A DNA stretch of 64,000 nucleotides from Rachicladosporium sp. CCFEE 5018. Lineage: Eukaryota; Ascomycota; Dothideomycetes; Cladosporiales; Cladosporiaceae. Below are positions 55,368 to 64,000 of this stretch, in pieces (position 1 is the stretch's first letter; every line of letters starts with the position of its first letter). The stretch lies in the NCBI GenBank assembly GCA_002077045.2, contig KZ111140.1, forward strand, positions 363,188-427,187, given 5' to 3'. Position numbers and translations under genes: made by a program. Under the pieces are notes generated by a model that saw only the letters and a list, made by a program, of their open reading frames with translations, searched no databases and was not told where the DNA came from.

Positions 55368-56633
55368 ATGCGACTCTTCAACACAGGAACATACGAGGTC
55401 GGTGAACCTGAGTATGCCATCATTCAGCGATATGCCATCCTCTCGCACCGGTGGCATGCAAAAGAAATCAGCTACCAGCACCTGGAGTCAGCGGAGAAGA
55501 TTGCGGAGTCGATTAATCTCCCTCACTTCGCAAAGATACGAAGTGCATGCGCAAAGGCTGCAAGTCTGGGTTATCAATGGCTTTGGATCGATACGTGTTG
55601 CATCAACAAGCAAGACAACGCGGAATTGACGGAGTCGCTGAATTCGATGTACAAATGGTACAGACAGGCATCCGAATGCTTGATATACTTGTCAGACGTT
55701 GATCACACTGTCGCGAAAGGACCAACTCCATTTGCAGTAGCTGCTGCCGACGAATCTGAGGTCCGTGAGTCGCAATGGTTCACTCGAGGCTGGACTTTGC
55801 AGGAGCTGTTAGCTTGTAAGACAGCCAGATTCTACGACGTCAATTGGGACGAGATTGGCACGAAAGACACCCTAGCACCAGATCTACAGAGGATCACACA
55901 TATCGAAGAAGGCTATCTCGATCAACGAAAGAGCCTACAGCTTGCAAGTATTGCTACAAAGCTCAGCTGGGTGTGTGATAGAATCACCACTCGACCTGAA
56001 GACAAAGTGTACAGCCTTGTTGGTCTATTCGACGTGTATCTTCCCATACAGTACGGCGAGGGTTTGAAGAAAGCCTTCCGCCGTTTACAATTGGAGCTAC
56101 TGACGACTCCGGATGAGTCTATCTTCGCCTGGACGCTGCCTGGCCCGTCCTGGGAGCCACCCCCAGGCTACGACAGTGATGAGTATGGCTTACTGGCTCC
56201 TTCGATCGAATGCTTTGGCAAGTCGGGGGGTGTAACGCATGTGAACAAGGAGGACTACCGACCACGTTCCGCAGCCGGCTATAGCATGGTTCAGACAGGC
56301 GTCATGTTTCCCGTGCCTACCATCGAGTTCGAGAAGAAGGTGTGGAATTGGTACACCATCTCTGGCCTGTTCGTACCGCCAGCAACAATACCATTATTGG
56401 CATATGCCGAGCGCCGAAGGAACAAGTTCGGTTTTTCCCTGACACTAAACTGCTGGAATGTTAATAATGGTCGCGTTGGTGCTCCAGTGCGAATATGGAT
56501 TCGGAAAGGCGACGAGTCATCGCATTTTGCAGTCTGGCGAAGATTTCGATGTGACGAATGGATCCTGGGTACACAGGCGGCGAAATGGAGGCGTTCGGGC
56601 CCGGTGACAGAACTGGCTGTTGCTCAGCCTTGA
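55368..56633 (+). CDS. HET-domain protein, third variant (copy C)
   Basis: 421 residues, HET blocks intact. It shares the B-type start (YAIIQ) but has private changes: Glu for Ala at 181, Gln for His at 186, Lys for Arg at 213, Ile for Leu at 252 and Ser for Pro in the NKFGF(P/S)LTLN segment. Three of these fall in or beside the region linking the last HET block to the YSLVGLFDV segment. This is the only copy with its natural 3' flank. Confidence 0.92.
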   Translation: MRLFNTGTYEVGEPEYAIIQRYAILSHRWHAKEISYQHLESAEKIAESINLPHFAKIRSACAKAASLGYQWLWIDTCCINKQDNAELTESLNSMYKWYRQASECLIYLSDVDHTVAKGPTPFAVAAADESEVRESQWFTRGWTLQELLACKTARFYDVNWDEIGTKDTLAPDLQRITHIEEGYLDQRKSLQLASIATKLSWVCDRITTRPEDKVYSLVGLFDVYLPIQYGEGLKKAFRRLQLELLTTPDESIFAWTLPGPSWEPPPGYDSDEYGLLAPSIECFGKSGGVTHVNKEDYRPRSAAGYSMVQTGVMFPVPTIEFEKKVWNWYTISGLFVPPATIPLLAYAERRRNKFGFSLTLNCWNVNNGRVGAPVRIWIRKGDESSHFAVWRRFRCDEWILGTQAAKWRRSGPVTELAVAQP

Positions 56634-56836
56634 AAAGGCAATGCAAAGGTGCGGTCGTGGACTGAAACGCACAGAACGTGCCAATCCGATCCCATTTACT
56701 TGTCGAAAGACAGTTTGATAGGGATTTCCGGATCATGATGCCTCACATCGGCCATTCGAGTCTTATGCACGCAGACGGCTTCTCATGTCTACTAGATCTT
56801 GTTTCTACAACCCCCCTCTCCCACACTCCCCGCGAA

Positions 56837-58139
56837 TCACGAGTCCCGCACATGGATCGATGAGACGTCGACCTGTGTCTCTCGCCGAATAATCATCTGT
56901 TGAGACTCAGCGCTCGCAAGAGACACCTGGTCAGCGCGGCTGTGCCCGATCGAGACGCCATGGCGCATCGTATCTGGTCTCATGCCGAAGTCGTCCGCAC
57001 TCTTACTGTTTGTGTATCCTCGTCTTGCTCCTGTCTTGATAGACCCGAGGGCGATCTCGTTGCGATGGACGGACGCACCCCAATACGTGGCGCCCTGACT
57101 GAAGGCACCAACGAAGGATCGCAGACATGGGATGGTGCTGGTGATGAGCGAAGTGCACAACGTCACCTCCTGAAGGATCAACACTGGCACGCTTCCGATA
57201 CTTGCTCGATCCTCCTGGCCTAATCGTACATGTGCGATTGTTTGAGCGATGAAAAACGCTGTCGTACTGCGGTATGTCAGCTGGCTGCACTTCTCAATGA
57301 TATCGATGCGTCATACAGGAACCGACAAGAGTACAGTGTAATGACTACGCGCTTCTTGTCGCCTGATATACGCAGAGCGTGCAGAAACGTGATAGGTAGT
57401 GTGAACATCAGGACCTCGCTGAAGACGTCCAGCAGGCAGACGGCGATCATCCGTGCCGTCTGTCAGAAGTCAGCATCTGTTGATCACGCTGCTCTCGCGA
57501 GACTCACGCTTCCCAAACAGCGGTCGCTAGTACTGAAGTCAAGAAGCTTCTGCGTTGCGCACCCGCCCAAAGCCACTCCCATCGACGCAGCCATGCAAAT
57601 CAGAAGTGCAAGACCGGCGATCGAATAGGTGAGGTCTCTTCGGCGGGTTATTCCCACAAAGATTTTCATGTTGAACACCAGCAGCGCCGCCTTTGCTCCG
57701 TACAGGGCTGCAAACCAAGATAGCTCCGACGCGAAGAGCAGCTTGTGCTTTATCAGCGGAACTCCCTGCATCTCGTCGCTCAATTCACGTGCCGTCGAGA
57801 TCATGCCTTGCTTCTTTGACCAGCCTACAGTCATTAGAGCGACCCCCAACCCGTCAGACACTGCGCGCATGAGTAAACCCCAGTGTCCACAAGCGATCAA
57901 CTGTGCAAAACCAGCAGATCAGTCTAATGTCCATCAAAGGCGCAATCAGCCTCCGAATTACTCACATAGGTAAATCCCAGCACCGCATCGTCATACCACA
58001 AAAGACCATACTTCCCAACGATGCGTGCACCGAGGAAGCGAACTGAGTAAGTTATGGACAATATCGTGGCAACCCAAAGCCAACATCTATGGTCGACATC
58101 GCTGGGCTTACTGAGGCCAGCTTCACTAGAGAATGACAT
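56837..58139 (-). CDS. fungal rhodopsin-domain 7TM membrane protein
   Basis: Four exons, complement(56837-57266, 57317-57459, 57508-57900, 57966-58139), 379 residues. The introns are 50, 48 and 65 nt with good GT/CTGAC/AG signals, and splicing joins all frames. I count seven hydrophobic segments: CWLWVATILS..., the DDAVLGFTY|LIACGHWG junction, ...GAKAALLVFNMKIFVG, LTYSIAGLALLICM, the LLDVFSEVLMFTLPI helix, ...TTAFFIAQTIAHV and LITSTIPCLRSFVGAF. The order and the short motifs (DHRxWLW, LLWYDDAVLG, TIPCLRSF, a QQMIIRR tail) are those of the fungal rhodopsin-like integral membrane family common in Pezizomycotina. There is no retinal-lysine evidence, and the family function is largely unknown. 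Divergent from the permease. Confidence 0.85.
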
Positions 58140-58820
58140 TGTAACAGCGTACTCAATTTCGTCAGACGTCGAGTCAACGGAGGTGAGGTGCTCAACATGT
58201 ACGTAGGCAAGCCTCCACGCTGTGCCACATATCTCACGGGACGTTGGTTCGGCATTCTGACTGCCCAGTCCTGCCAGTGTACGACATCATTGAGACTGGA
58301 TTTCCTCCTCAGCAGGACAGTGCTCAGGCCAGATAAGTGGGTCACCATGGCCATACTATATGGCTATGCCGTCGAACGCTCTGTTTGACTTTGTAGAGGT
58401 ATCAGATCACATGGATCCAATGTGCATTGTGGAGCGTCGTTGTCCGCTTTATATGCCCCGCGACACACAACTGACTGCAACTAGACCACTTCACATAGCC
58501 TACAGCATCACGATCTGTGTACTAGAGTATAGAAGGAGTAACAAAACATTATTGCATTGAGAAAAGTATGCAGGCAAGGATTAAGTGATGCCGATAGATT
58601 CATTGGCGAATGGGACGCTTCCCCGATAAGAACCCCCTGTCGTTCTTAATGAAGTGCCCAATTACTTTATGTCTCATGCCATCGGCACTTTCACCTCATG
58701 CCAAAGTCTACCTTAGACAGACACTTCACAGCTGTACCTGCAGCTTGGCTGGCCTATCGCGCCGCAATTAATAACGCATGCATCGCCGCAGACTAATGTC
58801 GCAGTGCAGATTGGTGACGA
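58140..58820. other. divergent intergenic region between 7TM gene and permease
   Basis: About 680 bases with no gene I can support; short frames on both strands lack recognisable similarity. AT content is higher between 58480 and 58700. No TATA box clearly placed. Confidence 0.5.
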
Positions 58821-61077
58821 GTGTTCCAATCTCGTAGCAGGCATTGTCGGACTTCCAGCTATCGCTCTTTCTCCATCTACCCTCTCCTAGCAGTCAATTT
58901 TGTTTCCCAGTCTGCGATTTTGTCATCGAATATAGATGACTATGGCGATAAGAAGGTGCCTGGCAACGCGGCCCTCCCGGCAGAACAGAACAATGACTTT
59001 GCTGTCGAATCAAACACGGCAAGGCATGGCCAAGAGCACGATGCTCGGGACATGCGACGACTAGGCCGCAAGCAAGAAGTCAAGAGGCGGTTTCGCTTTT
59101 TCTCCATCGTCGGGTACATGGTCATCCTGGCCTCCACATAGGAGGGCGCTCTTGTCAGCACCATCTTCTCATTGCTGTGAGTCTCTGTCATGTAGCATCA
59201 TAGCTATTTGCTGACATATTAACAGCAACGGAGGCACCGCGGGCACGATCTGGATGACCCTCATTGCGTCTCTAGGCATGCTGACTTCGACGCTTTCGAT
59301 GGCAGAGGTAAGGTGGAGTCGCTAGCATTTTTGATTATTACTGATGAAGCCCAGATGGCCTCCATCTCGCCCACCTCGGGCGGCCAATACCATTGGGTCA
59401 GCGAGTAAGTTGGAGCCTTATCCGAATTATGTTGAATCCAGAGGCTCACATGCTGTAAGATTCGCGCCACCCAAGCTCCAGAAGCCGCTTAGCTACGCCG
59501 TCGGGTGGATGGCCGCACTAGGGTGGCAGACTGCTATGCCAGCTGTTGCATACACGGCCGCAATCCAGGTCATCGCGCTGATTGCCACTGTTGACGCCGA
59601 CTATGTCATTCAGGGTTGGCACGGCGCCCTTCTGACCATTGCATTCGTCACCTTCGCCATCCTGTTCAACATGTTCGCAATCAACAAGCTGCCACTGATC
59701 GAAGGCCTTGTAGTGATTATCCACGTATACACCATACCGGGCGGCTACTTGATCATGTAGATGTCCATTTGCTGATACCCTCATAGCTGTTTGGGTTTTT
59801 TGCATTCGTTGTGGTCTTATGGGTCACTGGACCACGTACACCAGGGAGCGTCACGTTCACCACCTTTGCCGATGAGTATGGATGGGGGAGTCCAGGGCTT
59901 GCGGTAGATTACCGAGGCCGTCACCGAATTCTGGATGAGTGCTGACAAGACTAGATGCTTGTATCGATCGTTGGCCCAGCTGCTGCACTTATCGGAGCGG
60001 ATGCTGCCGTGAGAGATGTCGACACTTGCATACCACGGAATCAAGCTAACAAAGAACCAGGTCCATCTTGCGGAAGAATTGCAGGATGCGTCATATGTTC
60101 GTGCTGTCTAGTTCGATCGTATTGATGAAACGTTATAGAAGCTGATAGTCCGCTGCAGGTCCTACCTCATGCTATGATCACATCAGCTCTCATCAACTAC
60201 GCTACAGCGTTCGTCGCAGTCATCTCATTGGTCTCTGCAATTGGCCCAAACCTTGAGGAAGTTCTGGCGACGACCACGGGTCAGCCATGGGTCGAGATCG
60301 TTCGCCTGGCGACGGGCTCCCAAACCGCTACGATCGTCTTGGTGGTGCTCGTCTGCTTCCAGTATACATTCACCTCGATTAACCAGGTGACCACATCTTC
60401 TCGTCAGCTGTGGGCGCTGGCTCGGGACAAGGGAATCCCGTTCCATCGGTTCCTAAGCAAGGTGGATATCCGAGCTGCCAGAAGCTCAGGAGTGCAACGA
60501 CTGACATGAGCTCCGCAGGTCGACTCGCGCAACAACGTCCCACAGAACGCAGTGATCATCACTCTCTGCACCACAATCATTGTCTCACTCATCATCATCG
60601 GCAGCTCGATAGCGTAGACCTTTCCCGTCCTGACAATCTTGTGGACAGCTTGCTGATCTTCACTGCAGATTCAACATCATCCTCTCAATCTGCAACGTCT
60701 CTCTCATAGCCAGCTACCTCATCTGCATCGCCACATTTCTGGCCAAACGCATACGCTCAAAGGGCGATCTGCCTGCGCGGAAGTTCAGTCTCGGAAGATT
60801 CGGCTTGCCATTGAACATAGCAGCACTTGCATGGCTGTCGCTTTTACTAGTGTTCCTGCTCTTTCCAGCAGCACCACATCCCGAGCCTGCGTAAGTCTTA
60901 CCACCGAGCGTTGCCCGCTGTGGAGAGAGTAAACAATACACTGACACTCAGTACAGGGGCATGAATTGGGCTTGCCTGATGTTCGGCGTAGTCATTCTCT
61001 TTGCATTTGGTTGGTACGCTGTGCGGGCGAGGCACGAGTACGATGGACCGATGGAGTACATGAGAAAGGATATGTAA
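58821..61077 (+). pseudogene. APC-superfamily amino-acid/choline/GABA permease with TAG at a conserved Trp
   Basis: Eleven exons can be joined in frame: ends at 59176, then 59226-59307, 59355-59404, 59460-59724, 59787-59903, 59955-60008, 60061-60096, 60159-60461, 60519-60613, 60669-60890 and 60957-61077. The introns are 47-66 nt. The product (~560 residues) has the family features: LGRKQEVKRRF before helix 1, SMAEMASISPTSGGQYHW, LPLIEGLVV, HLAEELQDAS and SRQLWALARDKGIPF. Two problems make it a probable pseudogene or damaged allele. Codon 59139-59141 is TAG where relatives have Trp (AST-W-EGAL). No in-frame ATG lies between the upstream stop (58815-58817) and the conserved core; 58821 is only a GTG. 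All other exons and splice sites look intact, so the damage is recent, or the UAG is read or edited. Confidence 0.8.
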
Positions 61078-61400
61078 CTGCAGAGAGAAGTCTGGGGTAG
61101 CCAAGTCACGTGTTCATCAGAGTTGAGGAGCTCGATGCACATGACGCCATTAGACGTGCATCTGTCCTGACATGGAGCAGCACGGACGCCTCATGCATTA
61201 CACTCGTACCACATGACCAGGAACCAGAACGGCTGGCTGGGCATTGTCAGAAGGGAGACATGAAATGGCAACACAAGCCATGGAGTGGTATGGGTATATT
61301 CCATTGCGTTACTCATGCTATTACGTATCCACATGCAGCGCACCACAGTATTACCTCTTCCTTCGCAAGATATTCCTAGTTCTCGTTCTCGATCCTACGT
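61078..61400. other. short intergenic region between convergent permease and fasciclin genes
   Basis: About 320 bases of shared 3' flank. Nothing recognised. Confidence 0.5.
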
Positions 61401-62662
61401 TTACCAGCCAGCGATGAATGCCGCACCACCGAAGAGCGCAGCAGCGCCAACACCAGCAGTCACAGCAGCGGCACCGGCAGACGAGCTGGCCGAAGCGGAT
61501 GCAGATGGATTGCCAGCTGAGTTCACACCGACAGCGCCGGTTGGGGCAACGTAGCCTGAGGCGACGGCGCTGTTGCTTGTCACAAGCGCGGCAATCGTGG
61601 TTGTGGCCGATGCAACGCCGGAGGTGTAAGGCACCTCAGTGCCAGCGGACGCAGAGTACGGGTTCGCAGGCTGAGTCTGGGTGCTGTTGCCGGCGGTTGT
61701 GTCGTTAATCTTGAGGACGGAGTCGATGACGTGAAGAACACCGTTGGCGAGGAGAATGTCGGCGTTGATGACGCGGGCTTGGTTGACGAAGACCTCGCCG
61801 TCGGTGACCGTGATGGTGAGGTTTCCGCCGCCAAGTGCAGGAACGGAGCCGTTGGTCAGCGTGCTGCTGTAGGCTACGGTGCCGTTGATAACGTGGTATT
61901 CGAGGATGGCAGCAGCTTGCTCAACAGTCAAGTTCGCGACGGCCGAGCCAATGGCCTGGAAAGCAGCGTTGTTGGGGGCGAAGATGGTAATGTCTGGGGT
62001 GGTGGACAGTGCGGACGTGAGGTTCGTGGCCTCAACTGCGCCGAGCAGGGCGGTAAGATTGGCAGCAGTGAGCGCCTCGCCGACACCTGGTGGGATCGTG
62101 AGGAGACCGTCAATGATGTGCACAACACCACCGGTGAAGTTGAGATTCTGTGATACAATCAGCGCTGGTCACAAGTCATTAGCGAGGGGTTACATACGGG
62201 TGTCGTGACGGAAACATTGTTCTTCAAGCCGGAGATGATGGACACGCCACCATCAACAACGCGGGCCTCGACGACCTGGCCGCCAGTGACGTTCGTGTAG
62301 GTCTCATTGGTGAGGAGCGTCGGCGCGAAGGCTGGGGTCTCACTTATGCCACTCGCGTAGATTGTGCTGCCGAGGACATGGTATTGCAGAAGCGCCTGGA
62401 CAGCTCCGCCGACTGCTGACAGTGTGGAGAGTGCTCCGCTCTCATTTGCCGACTGCAAGGCAATGTTCGAAGGTGCGAAGATGGTGATGTTGGTAGCATT
62501 GGCGAGAGCGCCAGCAACATCAGGGTACGCCGAGAGCAGGGTGTTCAAGGCAGAGAGTTCGGAGTTGCCAGCGAGCAGCGAAGTGAGGTTGGTAGAGTTA
62601 GCTTCCTGTGCCTTGACAGCGACTGCCGCAGCAGCAGCGCCGAAGATGTACTTGAACTGCAT
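61401..62662 (-). CDS. secreted GPI-type protein with two fasciclin (FAS1) domains
   Basis: Two exons, complement(61401-62147, 62198-62662), 403 residues; the intron (50 nt) has donor GTATGT, a GCTAATG branch region and acceptor CACAG, phase 0. The start MQFKYIF opens a signal peptide (MQFKYIFGAAAAAVAVKA). FAS1 domain 1 spans about residues 22-160 and domain 2 about 165-300; both show the TIFAPxNxAxQ box and the later YHV box. Many Asn-x-Ser/Thr sites are present. A Ser/Ala-rich linker and a hydrophobic C-terminus (GAAALFGGAAFIAGW) after SSAG suggest a GPI anchor. By family it is a cell-surface adhesion or wall protein. The longer frame up to 62860 lacks a better start. Confidence 0.9.
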
Positions 62663-63780
62663 GATGCTGGTGTGAGGTTGAGGAGAGGAATATGCTGGGA
62701 TATTGTAGTGTAGGATGGGAAGGAAAGAGAGAGTAGAGAATAGGTAGAGCTTATGAGAAATACCTCCAGTACATCGCGTGCTGGTACCTCGTGCGGATAC
62801 GGCCAATTGCAAGACGCAGTGCACGGGCACGGCCATGCGGCACTGTTTGACCGTACCCAAGGAGTCAGTGCTTAGTACCTAGCTCCAGGCAATCGAATCA
62901 CAGCATAGCCTCGACCTGCCCGCGGCGGGGCATTGGCTATGGCCGCCACGAGTCTTGACATACGTGCGCGTCGCGATTGCCAAGTGTCTCACGGCGTTCG
63001 ATCTTGCCGTGACGTCGATGAATTATGCGTGGATCCACGTCGAGCAGCGCAAGCACTGCGTGTTACGCCGCGGAGAGCTGAAGCGTAGGAAGCTGTTACC
63101 GAGTGCCGCGTGTTTCAGGCGCAATCACAGGACGGTAGAGCTCGCCAAAGGTCAGCTGTAGACGAATGGCAATTGTCTAGGACAAATGAGGTCAGGATCG
63201 CGAAGTCCAAGCTCTGTGGTAAAATGCAGTAACGCTGCGATCCCCGCAAAGAATGCTACAGGGGTCCGACGAATGCCGTCGATCCGGGAAGCGCCATGAT
63301 GCAGGCTTGGCACTTCCCGCCGCTTGGCAAGAGATCGTCTGCCGGCATCGTTGACGCGGCCTTTCGTGTGTTCTGCGCCGTATGTGTGGATTGCAGCTGC
63401 AAGTGCATTCAGCTGACCCAGGCAGGCCAATGATCGTGATGTTCCTGAGACGTTGGTTGTGCTGCGCCTCAATTCTCGCTGAAGTTCGGCGTTTGCGGAG
63501 CAACTTTATTGATTCATGCCCAAGCTCACAAGCAAAGAGCACGCAACACGCACTCTTCGTCGCGTGCCGCTTGTTGAGTTCGCGATTGATTCGCTTAGCT
63601 AATTGGCACGCCTAGACACCCAGGCTCGACCCGAGTCGACCACACTCGATCGCGGCATGAACGCCTGTCCGCGGGCATGGCTCGATCTGAGACAACGCTT
63701 TCATATTGATATCTGTGCGCCATCAGCAAACCGATCGAAAATCTCCTGTAATCGCGTATCATCGCATGCGATGCAATCGC
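62663..63780. other. intergenic region upstream of the fasciclin gene up to the gap
   Basis: About 1.1 kb. The first ~100 bases on the minus strand are purine-poor leader of the fasciclin gene. No gene, RNA or repeat recognised; the frames of up to ~115 codons here (63152-63542, minus) show no family similarity I can name. Confidence 0.5.
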
Positions 63781-63880
63781 NNNNNNNNNNNNNNNNNNNN
63801 NNNNNNNNNNNNNNNNNNNNNNNNNNNNNNNNNNNNNNNNNNNNNNNNNNNNNNNNNNNNNNNNNNNNNNNNNNNNNNNN
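63781..63880. other. assembly gap (100 N)
   Basis: Exactly 100 N, followed at once by HET coding sequence. Confidence 0.99.
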
Positions 63881-64000
63881 CCGCAGCCGGCTATAGCATG
63901 GTTCAGACAGGCGTCATGTTTCCCGTGCCTACCATCGAGTTCGAGAAGAAGGTGTGGAATTGGTACACCATCTCTGGCCTATTCGTACCGCCAGCAACAA
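63881..64000 (+). CDS. HET-domain protein, internal fragment (fourth copy)
   Basis: The last 120 bases match HET copy A from 23024 onward (CCGCAGCCGGCTATAGC...), in the same orientation, corresponding to about residues 302-340. At the one site seen to separate copies here (GGCCTATTC against GGCCTGTTC) it has the A/B-type base, not the C-type. It is cut by the gap on the left and by the window end on the right. Confidence 0.85.

Larger units (their letters stand above)
44554..56668 (+). repeat. duplicated block, copy C (partial, mosaic)
   Basis: Starts inside FMP27 at the base homologous to 11309. It appears identical to copy A until the middle of CSN5 (last A-type base seen at 54217, first B-type base at 54389), then is mostly B-like with some A-type and some private bases through HET. 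It continues past 56668, where A and B end, into unique DNA. Confidence 0.93.

Noticed and set aside
57230..57628. 132-residue plus-strand frame
   Set aside because: It is antisense to exons 2-4 of the 7TM gene, whose splicing and family match are clear.
63152..63542. Overlapping minus-strand frames of 106 and 116 residues
   Set aside because: No recognisable family, no splice partner, and composition like surrounding non-coding DNA.
1..64000. Transposon, CRISPR or secondary-metabolite cluster
   Set aside because: No transposase, reverse transcriptase, terminal repeats, direct-repeat arrays or biosynthetic core genes were seen. The repeated blocks are ordinary gene-rich DNA.

Overview
The window is filamentous-fungal or black-yeast nuclear DNA. 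Genes carry short introns (47-79 nt) with GT..AG ends and CTAAC/CTGAC branch sites, and the gene content is typical of Pezizomycotina (Ams2/Spt21 GATA factor, samB/MUB1, FMP27, CSN5, HET domain, fungal rhodopsin-like 7TM protein). Two diverged colinear copies of one block, plus a third mosaic copy, suggest a highly heterozygous, hybrid or duplicated genome. A Dothideomycete such as the black yeast Hortaea werneckii would fit, but the species is inference. Three runs of exactly 100 N (23424-23523, 44454-44553, 63781-63880) split the window into four contigs.

Contig 1 (1-23423, copy A) carries, in order: an Ams2/Spt21-type GATA factor (+), a CorA-type Mg2+ transporter (+), a MYND protein MUB1/SamB (+), the giant bridge-like lipid-transfer protein FMP27 (-), COP9 signalosome subunit 5 (-) and a HET-domain gene (+). 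Contig 2 (23524-44453, copy B) repeats the same genes in the same order and orientation, starting inside the GATA gene and ending at the base homologous to the end of contig 1. Contig 3 (44554-63780, copy C) starts inside FMP27, repeats FMP27-CSN5-HET, then runs into unique sequence: a four-exon rhodopsin-like 7TM gene (-), an 11-exon amino-acid/choline permease (+) that has a stop codon at a conserved tryptophan and no visible ATG, and a GPI-type double-fasciclin protein (-). Contig 4 (63881-64000) opens inside a fourth HET copy.

The genes are mostly housekeeping: histone-gene transcription, Mg2+ uptake, Rad6/Ubr2-type ubiquitylation, ER contact-site lipid transfer and cullin deneddylation. 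The HET gene (allorecognition), which shares a divergent promoter region with CSN5, is the exception. I see no shared pathway and no convincing new system.

The main interest is the copy structure. A and B range from about 18% divergence to under 1% in sharp patches. C appears identical to A over nearly 10 kb, then switches to a mostly B-like sequence inside CSN5. The HET gene is about 99% identical in all copies and lies at every contig junction, so the apparent tandem array may be a scaffolding artefact. I recovered splice structures for the GATA factor, CorA, FMP27, CSN5 (22-nt first exon), the 7TM protein, the permease and the fasciclin gene.
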